Part shown: positions 44,152 through 52,262 of the stretch, piece by piece | How the letters are laid out: every line of letters begins with the position of its first letter | Position numbering within the stretch: the first letter of the stretch is position 1 | Assembly (NCBI RefSeq): GCF_024509525.1 | Contig: NZ_JAMWEM010000010.1 | Span: 1-64,000 of the forward strand | DNA length: 64,000 nt | From: Streptococcus suis | GTDB lineage: Bacteria; Bacillota; Bacilli; Lactobacillales; Streptococcaceae | Reading direction: 5' to 3' | Program-made: the position numbers and the translations under genes | The notes under the pieces: model-generated | Database searches by the model: none | The model's input: the letters and a program-made list of their open reading frames with translations, nothing else | Told to the model about the DNA's origin: nothing

Positions 44152-44522
44152 AAACTAAAACAGGATTAGAAGTTACGATTGGCTTTGGATTAATCGTTGC
44201 AGGACTATTTTTACTGAGTGTTGTAGCTGTCATCAATCAAGAGTTATCATTACAAGGATTGATAACGTTAATCTGGGGTTTAGTATGGGTCTACACAGAC
44301 AAATTAGCAGTATTTTTTAGTCGACGTATTTACCTCTTCTATGGGATGATTGCCTTGTATACTTTACCATTGATTCTGACTATTTTACAGGATCTTCATT
44401 GGATCAAAGTGTCCAGCTTTGTGTCAATGGATGGAGCCTTGATCGTTTCCATACTATCCTTACTATCCATTGATACACTTGAAAAAGGAATAAAAGCACA
44501 GAAAGAAGGAAAAAAGAAATGA
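44148..44522 (+). CDS. Membrane protein of unknown function (124 aa)
   Basis: Four predicted membrane helices (VTIGFGLIVAGLFLLSVVAV; GLITLIWGLVWVY; LFYGMIALYTLPLILTIL; ALIVSILSLLSI) and a basic tail (KAQKEGKKK). It overlaps both the Xre gene and the next gene by four bases, so it is translated in a coupled chain. No family is recognised. Confidence 0.65.
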   Translation: MKTKTGLEVTIGFGLIVAGLFLLSVVAVINQELSLQGLITLIWGLVWVYTDKLAVFFSRRIYLFYGMIALYTLPLILTILQDLHWIKVSSFVSMDGALIVSILSLLSIDTLEKGIKAQKEGKKK

Positions 44523-45250
44523 AACAGGGGAAACAATTAACGACTGGTAAGCGAATTATCTTTTTCATCTTAGTCATCTTAGTGCTAGAAGTAGCTTTAT
44601 TTGTAGCAGGCTTCTTCATGGGCTATTTTGAGGCAATGGGATATGATATCAATACACTTTTGTTCGCAACAAGAACATTTATGGTTGCAAGTTTCATTGG
44701 ATTTGCCTATCTTATGTACAAGAGTTTTACGACCTTCAAGCGTTATCAAGAAAGTGAAGAAGATGATGATGTTCTTGATCAGCTCTACAAGACAACCTTT
44801 CGAAGTTTGGAATACGGTACGATTCTCTACAATATTTTTGGAGGGTTGGTTTTGGCAAATATGATACTAGGTGCTAATATTTCAGCGGATTATTATACAA
44901 TCGAACTCTTTGATATTGCAGCCTTTATCGTTCTTCTTCCTGCTCAGATTGGAATTTTCAAGGTGACACAGGTAGTTCGTCAATACAAATTGTCAGCCTT
45001 TCCTACACCAAGCGAAATTAAAGATTATATGTATGCACTAGATGAGGGTGAACGACAAGCTAATTTTGAACAAAGTTATCTAATTGTTCACAACTTGAAC
45101 CAATGGGTCTTACCACTTTTATACGTTTTGATTATGGTGGTAACGCAAATTACCCAGACACAACAGCTGTTGGCACTCTTGATTGTTGCTTTTCTTCACA
45201 TTTACATCAATATTCTCAATGTACAAATGATACGGAAATATTTTAAATAG
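44519..45250 (+). CDS. DUF3169 family membrane protein
   Basis: A 243-aa protein with about six membrane helices, beginning with KRIIFFILVILVLEVALFVA. The cytosolic loop (YKSFTTFKRYQESEEDDDVL) and the EIKDYMYALDEGERQANFEQ segment fit DUF3169, a family commonly found beside small Xre regulators in Firmicutes. The function is unknown. Confidence 0.72.
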   Translation: MKQGKQLTTGKRIIFFILVILVLEVALFVAGFFMGYFEAMGYDINTLLFATRTFMVASFIGFAYLMYKSFTTFKRYQESEEDDDVLDQLYKTTFRSLEYGTILYNIFGGLVLANMILGANISADYYTIELFDIAAFIVLLPAQIGIFKVTQVVRQYKLSAFPTPSEIKDYMYALDEGERQANFEQSYLIVHNLNQWVLPLLYVLIMVVTQITQTQQLLALLIVAFLHIYINILNVQMIRKYFK

Positions 45251-45264
45251 TAGAGGTAATAGTT

Positions 45265-45774
45265 ATGAAAAAGGAAAATCTACACATTCGAGCAATTCGT
45301 TATTTCTATGATATTGTTGGTGAGTTAGACGAGGTGTCTTATGCGACCTTGACCAATTTCGGTAACAATATGTATATGCTCTTTATGACAGTGACACTGG
45401 TGAGCTTCCTAGTTAGCTTTGCGCTGGGAGAAGATGTCATGGGAATCAGCCTCTTCTTGACACTGGTTTATTCTCAATTCAAACAGGATGCCATTATCAA
45501 ACAGATGGGTCTGGATAAATTGTTTGTTGCAAAGGCTGATGTGAAATTGGCTCGGAAGAAAATGATGAAACGAACTCTGTATCAAACCCTACAGATTGCT
45601 GTCTACAGTCTGCTAGTTAGTATTGGAATGTGGCAGTTACAAATTCCACAGGAAAGTGGAACAAATGCAGTCGAGTATTTCCAATTTGTCACTCCCATGA
45701 CAGTTGTTCTTCTGACCTTAGTAGGATTTGTTAGCTTCTACTTTGCCAATCGTAAGAAAATCAAACTTATTTAG
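45265..45774 (+). CDS. DUF3278 family membrane protein
   Basis: A 169-aa protein with four membrane helices. The opening IRAIRYFYDIVGELDEVSYA and the middle FKQDAIIKQMGLDKLFV match DUF3278, again a family typical of Xre-linked streptococcal and lactococcal clusters. The function is unknown. Confidence 0.72.
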   Translation: MKKENLHIRAIRYFYDIVGELDEVSYATLTNFGNNMYMLFMTVTLVSFLVSFALGEDVMGISLFLTLVYSQFKQDAIIKQMGLDKLFVAKADVKLARKKMMKRTLYQTLQIAVYSLLVSIGMWQLQIPQESGTNAVEYFQFVTPMTVVLLTLVGFVSFYFANRKKIKLI

Positions 45775-45793
45775 TTTAGATGGAGGTCAACTC

Positions 45794-45976
45794 ATGAAAT
45801 TCTTTAAGAAAATTTATCTTGTCCTATTAATCGGTCTTGGTCTGTACGTAGTTGGCTATATTTTCGGAGAATGGCTGGCTACTGGGCAGATTGATTTGTC
45901 AAATCTGAATATCCTCTTGCCGATGGTTTTGGGTTTGCCAGCTCTGCTATTGGCCACGAAAAAAAGGAAGTTGTAG
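45794..45976 (+). CDS. Small membrane protein (60 aa)
   Basis: Two hydrophobic segments (IYLVLLIGLGLYVVGYIFG; ILLPMVLGLPALLLA) with a basic end (TKKRKL). ATG 45794 follows GATGGAGG. It is only 13 bp from the CPBP protease gene. No family is recognised. Confidence 0.65.
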   Translation: MKFFKKIYLVLLIGLGLYVVGYIFGEWLATGQIDLSNLNILLPMVLGLPALLLATKKRKL

Positions 45977-45988
45977 AAGGAGATATGT

Positions 45989-46642
45989 ATGAAAATTGAA
46001 AAGAATACTTTTGTTGAAAAGGCGCTATTTTTCCTGCTAGCAGTTGGTATTTGTCTGGTGGAGCAGTTTGCTCTGTCCCTGTTTTTGACAGGGGAACCAA
46101 GTGTGCTGAAGACTGTAGGAGGCTGGCTAGTCTTTTTGGGGATGACCGTTGCAGGATGGTGGATAGCGAAGATGGTTGGTCTTTGGTTAGCCAAGGGAAG
46201 CCTAGATGTTAATGAGATGGTTAAAGTGATAGGTATAGGCTTTGGAGCAACCTATGCAGTAAAAATCGTAGGGGGGATTATCCTTGCGATTGAAAAAGGA
46301 GCAGAGGCAACAACAGCTAATCAGGAAGTATTAAACTCTATTCCGAAATTTACTTATGCGCTTATGGCTGTTCTAGTAGCTCCAATGATAGAAGAGTTAG
46401 TTTTCCGTGGGTTAATCATGGGGCGAGTTTTTGGTCAAAAATCATGGATTGGTCTCGTTATTAGTAGTTTATTATTTGGGGCACTTCATGTACCGACAGA
46501 TCTAGGTAGTTGGATTCTCTACGGTGGAATGGGGTTGGTGCTTGGTCTGGTGTATCGACAGAATGGAAAATTAGAGTATGTTATTGCTATTCATTGTTTA
46601 AACAACCTATTATCTGCTATTTTTCTATTCTTTATGAACTAG
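45989..46642 (+). CDS. CPBP family intramembrane metalloprotease (Abi), copy 1
   Basis: A 217-aa polytopic membrane protein. The conserved CPBP motifs are present: EELVFRGLIMGRVF (EExxxR, about residue 134), SLLFGALHVP (FxxxH) and the closing HCLNNLL (HxxxN). CPBP proteases cut membrane peptides and, in streptococci, many members act as bacteriocin self-immunity or peptide-maturation proteins. It is the eleventh gene of the operon; a paralogue follows. Confidence 0.88.
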   Translation: MKIEKNTFVEKALFFLLAVGICLVEQFALSLFLTGEPSVLKTVGGWLVFLGMTVAGWWIAKMVGLWLAKGSLDVNEMVKVIGIGFGATYAVKIVGGIILAIEKGAEATTANQEVLNSIPKFTYALMAVLVAPMIEELVFRGLIMGRVFGQKSWIGLVISSLLFGALHVPTDLGSWILYGGMGLVLGLVYRQNGKLEYVIAIHCLNNLLSAIFLFFMN

Positions 46643-46651
46643 GAGGCCAAT

Positions 46652-47323
46652 ATGTTAGACCTACTCAAAAAGACGATTTTATTTATTTTCTATTTTATGG
46701 TCTATCAAGTAGCAATTAGCTTACTCATGTCACCTTACTTTATCAGTCAAAGGAAAGGGATTGCAACCAGTCATATAATTGGCGCCAGTTGGTTTAGTAG
46801 TCTTATTGGCTTTGGGCTTCTGCTCGGGCTATCTTTGTACCTCTGGAAGTTAGTAAACGGTCAACCATCGCTTCAAATGGATTTAGGACATGTCTGGTAT
46901 AATAAACCTTATTGGCCATTTTTAGCCTATATACTGTTTTTTCTCCTACAACTTGTCTTTCCGATTGGTAATTCAGATAACCAGTCCATTATCTTAGAAA
47001 TGATGGATTTGTTTCCTGTGCAAGCCTTCCTCTTAGTTGTTGTATTTGCAGGTTTAATTGAGGAATTGCTGTTTCGAGGGATTATTGCTACTTATTTTTT
47101 CTCTGAACAAAATAGGAGCCTGTCTATCGGTTTCTACGGTTTTATGACGGGGTCGCTCTTTAGCTTGATACATGGTCCGGAAAATATAACAGTTTTTCTG
47201 TATTATTTTACTCATGGTCTTATTTTAGCTTGGCTTTATGTGATAAAAAAAGATATCCGTTATCCAATTGCCTTACATATATTTAATAATGCTTTAGTCT
47301 ATTTTTCTGTAGTTTTTTCTTAG
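46652..47323 (+). CDS. CPBP family intramembrane metalloprotease (Abi), copy 2
   Basis: A 223-aa polytopic protein with EELLFRGIIATYFF, the second motif SLFSLIHGP and third motif HIFNNALVYF. It keeps all three active-site motifs, but otherwise differs much from copy 1, so the two may serve different peptides. AGGAGG precedes the ATG. The last gene of the operon; a terminator lies at 47377. Confidence 0.88.
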   Translation: MLDLLKKTILFIFYFMVYQVAISLLMSPYFISQRKGIATSHIIGASWFSSLIGFGLLLGLSLYLWKLVNGQPSLQMDLGHVWYNKPYWPFLAYILFFLLQLVFPIGNSDNQSIILEMMDLFPVQAFLLVVVFAGLIEELLFRGIIATYFFSEQNRSLSIGFYGFMTGSLFSLIHGPENITVFLYYFTHGLILAWLYVIKKDIRYPIALHIFNNALVYFSVVFS

Positions 47324-47376
47324 AAAAGGTCTCTACCGTGGAAAAAATCTATTTTGATTGTTTGCAAATAAAAAAT

Positions 47377-47424
47377 ATAGAGGAACAGCACTAGTTCACT
47401 AGAATCTATCAGCTGTTCCTCTAT
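47377..47424. terminator. Bidirectional terminator
   Basis: ATAGAGGAACAGC / GCTGTTCCTCTAT (13-bp perfect stem) between convergent genes, with A/T-rich tails on both sides. Confidence 0.8.
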
Positions 47425-47445
47425 TATTATTTTAAATATATTGGT

Positions 47446-47748
47446 CTACCGTCTCTTGGACTGACGAGGTTGTTTCTTGATAAAAAATTGTACGCCTCTC
47501 AGTCCAATAAGTCCCGTAACAATAGCCATAATAAAAGCCAGTAAAGTAGGGATTTTAAAGGAAAGGTAAGCATATGTTGCCAAAACTGTAATGATGCTAA
47601 ATAGAGCAATGTTGGCAAAAAATAGGAACTCATTTAAGCGTTCATTCTGTGGATATTGCCGTTGATATGCTCGGTACTGGACCTGTTTCTCTTTCGGGAT
47701 ATACTCTTCATACTGGTAGTCCTCAGGTCGATATTGTCTAAGTGCCAT
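47446..47748 (-). CDS. DUF3270 family membrane protein
   Basis: A 100-aa protein: charged N-terminal half (YRPEDYQYEEYIPKEKQVQY), then two membrane helices (FLFFANIALFSIITVLATYA; ALLAFIMAIVTGLIG-type segment) and a basic end. DUF3270 proteins are streptococcal and usually sit beside U32 peptidase genes, as here. The ribosome-binding site AAGGAG is read on the minus strand. The function is unknown. Confidence 0.75.
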   Translation of the reverse strand: MALRQYRPEDYQYEEYIPKEKQVQYRAYQRQYPQNERLNEFLFFANIALFSIITVLATYAYLSFKIPTLLAFIMAIVTGLIGLRGVQFFIKKQPRQSKRR

Positions 47749-47886
47749 ATCGTCTCCTTCTATGCCCTCCTAGCATACCATAACATTACTTGAAATAGAT
47801 GTCAGTTATGTTACAAAACGGTTACAAAGCGATGGAGTATTCCATGAAATAAAGAATACTTTTGGCTTATCAGATAGGTAGATTTA

Positions 47887-47895
47887 TGATATAAT
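47887..47895 (+). promoter_or_regulatory. Promoter giving a leaderless mRNA (U32 gene 1)
   Basis: TGATATAAT (hexamer 47890-47895), then seven bases, then ATG 47903. The same spacing as at 36.3 kb. No Shine-Dalgarno sequence lies before the start. Confidence 0.7.
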
Positions 47896-47902
47896 CACAT
47901 TT

Positions 47903-48832
47903 ATGGGAAAAATTATCATTACAGCTACAGCTGAAAGCATTGAACAGGTAAAAGAATTGATTGCTGCAGGCGTTGACCGTATCTATGTTGGTGAAGCCGA
48001 CCATGCCCTCCGCATTCCGACAAACTTTACTTATGATGAGTTAAGGGAAATAGCAGAGCTGGTCCATAGTGCAGGTAAGGAGCTGACCGTTGCGGCCAAT
48101 GCTCTGATGCACCAAGATATGATGGACAATATCAAGCCTTTCATGGACTTAATGAAGGAAATAAAGGTTGATTACCTAGTTGTCGGCGATACTGGAATTT
48201 TCTACATCAATAAGCGGGATGGTTACAATTTTAAGCTAATCTACGATACCTCTGTCTTTGTCACTTCCAGTCGCCAGATTAACTTCTGGAAAGACCATGG
48301 GGCAGTAGAAGCCGTTTTGGCACGGGAAATTCCGTCAGAAGAACTCTTCGACATTGCTAAAAACTTGGAAATTCCTGCTGAAATCTTGGTCTACGGCGCC
48401 TCTGTTATTCACCATTCTAAACGGACCTTGTTGCAAAATTATTACAATTTTACCAAGGCGAATGAAACAGATTTGTCGCGAGGCCGCGGTCTCTTCCTAG
48501 CAGAGCCGAGTGATCCGGACAGTCACTACTCTATTTTTGAGGACAAGCATGGCACCCATATCTTTATCAACAATGACATTGATATGATGACCAAGTTGAC
48601 AGAGTTGGACGAACACGGTTATCACAACTGGAAACTTGATGGTATCTATTGCCCTGGTCAGAACTTTGTTGAAATTGTTAAGCTTTTTGTTCAAGCAAGA
48701 GATTTGATTGAAAAAGGCGACTTCACTTATGATCAGGCCTTCCTTTTGGATGAACAGGTACGCAAGCTCCATCCAGCTGAACGTGGCTTGGATACAGGCT
48801 TCTACGAATTTGACCGCAATAAGGTTAAATAA
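47903..48832 (+). CDS. U32 family peptidase-like protein 1 (TrhP-like)
   Basis: A 309-aa protein of the U32 family. It begins KIIITATAESIEQVKELIAAGVDRIYVGEADHAL and contains DYLVVGDTGIFYI and a final segment WKLDGIYCPGQNFVEIVKLF (quoted in part: DGIYCPGQNFVEIV). In Bacillus the paired genes yrrN/yrrO (trhP1/trhP2) are needed for 5-hydroxyuridine in tRNA; older annotation calls them collagenase-like proteases. The second member is 175 bp downstream. A leaderless mRNA is predicted. Confidence 0.88.
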   Translation: MGKIIITATAESIEQVKELIAAGVDRIYVGEADHALRIPTNFTYDELREIAELVHSAGKELTVAANALMHQDMMDNIKPFMDLMKEIKVDYLVVGDTGIFYINKRDGYNFKLIYDTSVFVTSSRQINFWKDHGAVEAVLAREIPSEELFDIAKNLEIPAEILVYGASVIHHSKRTLLQNYYNFTKANETDLSRGRGLFLAEPSDPDSHYSIFEDKHGTHIFINNDIDMMTKLTELDEHGYHNWKLDGIYCPGQNFVEIVKLFVQARDLIEKGDFTYDQAFLLDEQVRKLHPAERGLDTGFYEFDRNKVK

Positions 48833-49007
48833 CAATATTTATAGTAGAATTTATTTACTTTAACCTGGCAGAGTTAGCTCTGTCACTTACTATGTAAAGT
48901 CAGAGCGCGAAAACGCCTTTGGGCGATATTCTAAACTCTGCACTAGGTTTCCGAGTGAAACAATATCGTTTACAGTATTCTATCCTGCAAATAGAAAGAA
49001 GTTTATT

Positions 49008-50294
49008 ATGTCAAAAACATTAAAGCGTCCCGAGGTCTTGTCACCTGCTGGGACTTTGGAGAAATTGAAGGTAGCCATTGATTATGGTGCTGATGCGGTC
49101 TTTGTTGGCGGCCAGGCCTACGGTCTGCGTAGCCGAGCTGGTAACTTTACCATGGACGAGATGCGGGAAGGGATTGAATATGCCCATGCCCGTGGTGCCA
49201 AGGTCTATGTAGCTGCCAACATGGTCACCCACGAAGGCAATGAAGAAGGAGCAGGAGCCTGGTTCCGCGAATTGCGTGACATGGGCTTGGATGCCGTTAT
49301 CGTATCTGACCCAGCCCTCATCGTTATCTGTGCTACTGAAGCGCCAGGCCTTGAAATCCACCTGTCAACCCAGGCTTCTTCCACCAACTATGAGACCTTT
49401 GAATTCTGGAAAGAATTGGGCTTGACCCGCGTTGTCCTGGCTCGTGAAGTGACCATGGAAGAAGTAGCTGAAATCCGCAAACGGACAGATGTTGAAATCG
49501 AAGCCTTTGTCCACGGAGCCATGTGTATCTCCTACTCAGGCCGTTGCGTCCTCTCCAACCACATGAGTAAACGCGATGCCAACCGTGGCGGATGTTCCCA
49601 GTCTTGCCGCTGGAAGTACAATCTCTACGACCTCCCATTTGGCGAAGAACGCCGTTCGATTAAGGGGGAAATACCAGAGGAGTTCTCTATGTCTGCGGTG
49701 GATATGTGTATGATCGACCATATCCCAGACATGATTGAAAATGGGGTTGATAGTCTGAAAATCGAAGGTCGAATGAAATCCGTCCACTACGTATCAACCG
49801 TAACCAACTGCTACAAGGCTGCGGTAGATGCCTATCTTGAAAGCCCAGAAAAGTTTGAAGCGATCAAGCAAGACCTGATTGATGAAATGTGGAAGGTTGC
49901 CCAACGGGAATTGGCAACAGGATTCTATTATAGCCCACCGAGCGAAAACGAACAGCTCTTTGGTGCCCGCCGTAAAATTCCAGAATATAAATTCATCGCA
50001 GAAGTAGTAGCCTTTGATAAGGAAACCATGACTGCCACTATCCGCCAACGCAATGTCATCAACGAAGGTGACCAAGTGGAGTTCTACGGACCAGGTTTCC
50101 GTCATTTTGAAACCACTATTAAAGAGCTTCGTGATTCGACAGGTGAGAGGATTGACCGAGCCAATAAGCCAATGGAACTCTTGACGATCAAACTAGACCG
50201 TGAAATCTATCCTGGCGATATGATTCGTGCCTGCAAATCTGGTCTCATCAACCTCTACCAAGAGGACGGGCAATCCCTAACTATTCGTGCATAA
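49008..50294 (+). CDS. U32 family peptidase-like protein 2 (TrhP-like)
   Basis: A 428-aa protein with the U32 signature EAFVHGAMCISYSGRCVLS followed by RGGCSQSCRWKY. The cysteines here probably hold an iron-sulfur cluster, as known for family members. The start region RPEVLSPAGTLEKLKVAIDY and C-terminal beta domain are complete. It acts with the previous gene in tRNA U34 hydroxylation if the Bacillus model holds. AAAGAAG precedes the ATG. Confidence 0.93.
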   Translation: MSKTLKRPEVLSPAGTLEKLKVAIDYGADAVFVGGQAYGLRSRAGNFTMDEMREGIEYAHARGAKVYVAANMVTHEGNEEGAGAWFRELRDMGLDAVIVSDPALIVICATEAPGLEIHLSTQASSTNYETFEFWKELGLTRVVLAREVTMEEVAEIRKRTDVEIEAFVHGAMCISYSGRCVLSNHMSKRDANRGGCSQSCRWKYNLYDLPFGEERRSIKGEIPEEFSMSAVDMCMIDHIPDMIENGVDSLKIEGRMKSVHYVSTVTNCYKAAVDAYLESPEKFEAIKQDLIDEMWKVAQRELATGFYYSPPSENEQLFGARRKIPEYKFIAEVVAFDKETMTATIRQRNVINEGDQVEFYGPGFRHFETTIKELRDSTGERIDRANKPMELLTIKLDREIYPGDMIRACKSGLINLYQEDGQSLTIRA

Positions 50295-50297
50295 AAA

Positions 50298-50322
50298 ATA
50301 AGGCTCTTTGGAGCCTTATTGT
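50298..50322. terminator. Bidirectional terminator
   Basis: AATAAGGCTC / GAGCCTTATT stem with TTTG loop. It separates the U32 gene from the convergent minus-strand gene, whose stop lies at its edge. Confidence 0.8.
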
Positions 50323-50633
50323 TGTCTTTGAGTGAATTGTACACTATTTGGGACTAGAGTGACTTGCTGAATATCTTTGAATTGGATAATACTCGTCACA
50401 TTTTTCTTGAAATTTTTAAGAATTAATCGCTGGCGGTTTGGGTCAAATTTGACAATCTCTCCTGTAAAACTTTTATTGTTGTAGATAACATGAATGGCAG
50501 ACTGTTTATAGAGAGCTAGCTGAATCGTATTTATGTATTCGTTATCCTCGTTGGTAGGTGCGAGCATTTCTTGAGGAGTATTTCCTACAAAACTCGCTAG
50601 ATAATCTAAAATAACCTGTAAGAACTTTCTCAT
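50316..50633 (-). CDS. Small conserved protein of unknown function
   Basis: A 105-aa protein. The C-terminal 60 residues (IHVIYNNKSFTGEIVKFDPNRQRLILKNF...) have the five-strand look of an Sm/YolD-type small barrel; the N-terminal part is helical. No family can be named with confidence. It is monocistronic and its stop lies in the terminator shared with the U32 gene. Confidence 0.65.
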   Translation of the reverse strand: MRKFLQVILDYLASFVGNTPQEMLAPTNEDNEYINTIQLALYKQSAIHVIYNNKSFTGEIVKFDPNRQRLILKNFKKNVTSIIQFKDIQQVTLVPNSVQFTQRQQ

Positions 50634-50725
50634 AGCAATATCCTCTTAACACTGATATACTATAATCATATCCAATTTGTCCTAAAAAGACAAGAATTTA
50701 CGAACTTATAAAGTAGGAGGTAAAA

Positions 50726-50941
50726 ATGGCAGAATTTACATTTGAAATCGAGGAAAAACTTTTGGTCCTATCTGAAAACGAAAAAGGGTGGACAAAGGAG
50801 CTTAACCGTGTTTCTTTTAACGGTGCACCTGCAAAATATGACATTCGGACATGGAGTCCTGACCATAGTAAGATGGGGAAGGGAATCACTCTCAGCAATG
50901 AAGAGTTTCAAGTACTTTTGGATGCATTTGCTAATAAATAA
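50726..50941 (+). CDS. YdbC-like PC4-fold DNA-binding protein
   Basis: A 71-aa protein: FTFEIEEKLLVLSENEKGWTKELNRVSFNG ... KYDIRTWSPDHSKMGKGITLS (quoted in parts). It is the bacterial YdbC family, whose structure resembles the single-strand DNA-binding domain of eukaryotic PC4. The WSPDHSKMGKG segment is the family hallmark. AGTAGGAGG precedes the ATG. Its role in the cell is not settled. Confidence 0.85.
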   Translation: MAEFTFEIEEKLLVLSENEKGWTKELNRVSFNGAPAKYDIRTWSPDHSKMGKGITLSNEEFQVLLDAFANK

Positions 50942-50971
50942 GAAGCTTACATAAAGTAGGCTTCTTTTTTT
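50941..50971. terminator. Bidirectional terminator
   Basis: AGAAGC / GCTTCT stem with T-run, between the YdbC-like gene and the convergent bioY. The bioY stop at 50947 lies inside it. Confidence 0.6.
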
Positions 50972-51486
50972 AGGATAGGTTGTAGGGATTTGACCAAAAT
51001 GATAACTACTACAATTTTTAAAATCCCTGTTAATACAAAGGGGGTGACGGTCCAGGTTAGTGTATCAGCCCAAGAAGCTTGGGAGAAAAATTTATAATAA
51101 GTAGCTCCTCCTAATAAGACGACAGCAACTCCGATACAGTTGGACCAAAAGATAGTCCAGTAGGAAGACTGTATATTTGCTAAGTTGCTGGTGAGAAGTC
51201 CGTAAAGGATAAAGGCCCAGAGGAATCCACCGGTTGCTCCAAAGAGGGCCTGGAACCCTCCGCTTCCTCCTGCAAAAACTGGCAATCCAATGGCTCCCAA
51301 GAGAAGGTAGAGAGCAATGCTGAGAGTAGCTTCTTTAGGTTTGTAGAGGGTAGCCAAAAGGCCAATCGCTAAGGTTTGTAAGGTAAAGGGGACTGGCCCG
51401 AGCGCGATGCTAATTTGTGATAAAACAGCAATCAGGGCTGCTCCTATGGCAATGTAGGTGAGAGAACGTGTGCTTGAATTGGTCAT
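50947..51486 (-). CDS. bioY: Biotin transporter BioY
   Basis: A 179-aa substrate-binding (S) component of the biotin ECF transporter, with six membrane helices. ALGPVPFTLQTLAIGLLATLY near the N-terminus, the following ALYLLLGAIGLPVFAGGSGG and GGFLWAFILYGL are the conserved BioY features (quoted in part: LGAIGLPVFAGGSGG). No energising EcfA/T genes are adjacent, as is usual for shared ECF modules. A BirA-type operator covers its promoter. Confidence 0.95.
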   Translation of the reverse strand: MTNSSTRSLTYIAIGAALIAVLSQISIALGPVPFTLQTLAIGLLATLYKPKEATLSIALYLLLGAIGLPVFAGGSGGFQALFGATGGFLWAFILYGLLTSNLANIQSSYWTIFWSNCIGVAVVLLGGATYYKFFSQASWADTLTWTVTPFVLTGILKIVVVIILVKSLQPILKKEAYFM

Positions 51487-51549
51487 ATAGTTACCCTTTC
51501 TTTTGTTTGTGGTTAACTATACTATACGGATTTAACGTAAGTTTGTCAA
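51487..51549 (-). promoter_or_regulatory. bioY promoter with BirA-type operator
   Basis: On the minus strand: TTGACA (51544-51549), 17-bp spacer, TATAGT (51521-51526). Directly downstream are two inverted half-sites, ATAGTTAACC and GGGTAACTAT, separated by 14 bp (51487-51520). They match at nine of ten positions and follow the known biotin-repressor pattern of TTAACC-type inverted arms. Biotin-loaded BirA bound here would block initiation and cover the ribosome-binding site. Confidence 0.8.
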
Positions 51550-51582
51550 TAATGACTCATCGGCTGTCACAATTTAAGCTTA

Positions 51583-52251
51583 TTAGAGGTACTCCTTGCC
51601 AAAAATACTTTGCCAATCTGCGGCAAAATCAGAGACGGCTTTATCAACCATTGGATAGTGCAAGAGTTGGTCAATAACCTCCACTCCAAGGGTTACATAG
51701 TCTGCACCTGCTGCCAGTGCATCAGTTACCTGCGAGACCTGCTTGAAGCTAGCTGCCAATAGTTGCCCTGGGTAGTTGTGGCGTTCAATCTGCTTTTGAA
51801 CTCTATGAATAAGTTGATACGGATTTGCCTGTAACAAACTTATGCGATTGACATAGGGAGCTAGGAAGTCCGCACCAGCTTCTAGTGCAAGTAAGGCCTG
51901 CATCTCTGTATAGATTGCGGTCGCAGTAACGGAATGACCTTCTTGTTTTAAAGTTTGGATAGCCTTTAGTCCATCTTTTGTGACAGGGATTTTGATATAT
52001 ACTTGAGAATCAATTTCATTTAAAATCTTTCTTGCATCGGCTAGCATTCCTTCGTAATCACTGGCAATGACTTGGACATGAAGACTTCGTTCAACGCCGA
52101 TCAGTTGACGAATTTGTTTCATGTGATTAACAAAATCAATTTTGCCCTCTTTTTTGAGAATACTGGGGTTGGTTGTGACACCTTGCACAGGTAGGTAGTC
52201 TAAATATTCTTTGATTTTTTCGATGTTTGCAGTATCTAAGATAAGTTTCAT
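51583..52251 (-). CDS. Transaldolase / fructose-6-phosphate aldolase-like protein 1
   Basis: A 222-aa TIM-barrel aldolase of the small transaldolase (Fsa/TalC) group. The opening KLILDTANIEKIKEYLDYL, VTTNPSILKKEGK and the Schiff-base lysine in VYIKIPVTKDG (about residue 85) are diagnostic. ATG 52251 is chosen by alignment with its paralogue. It lies 11 bp downstream of a second copy, in the same operon. The natural substrate is unclear for this family. Confidence 0.88.
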   Translation of the reverse strand: MKLILDTANIEKIKEYLDYLPVQGVTTNPSILKKEGKIDFVNHMKQIRQLIGVERSLHVQVIASDYEGMLADARKILNEIDSQVYIKIPVTKDGLKAIQTLKQEGHSVTATAIYTEMQALLALEAGADFLAPYVNRISLLQANPYQLIHRVQKQIERHNYPGQLLAASFKQVSQVTDALAAGADYVTLGVEVIDQLLHYPMVDKAVSDFAADWQSIFGKEYL

Positions 52252-52262
52252 ATTACTAGCTC

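Noticed and set aside
48833..49007. Possible structured RNA between the two U32 genes
   Set aside because: Short palindromes exist (CAGAG-TTAG-CTCTG; CGCCTTTGGGCG), but no promoter, terminator or known motif supports an RNA gene.
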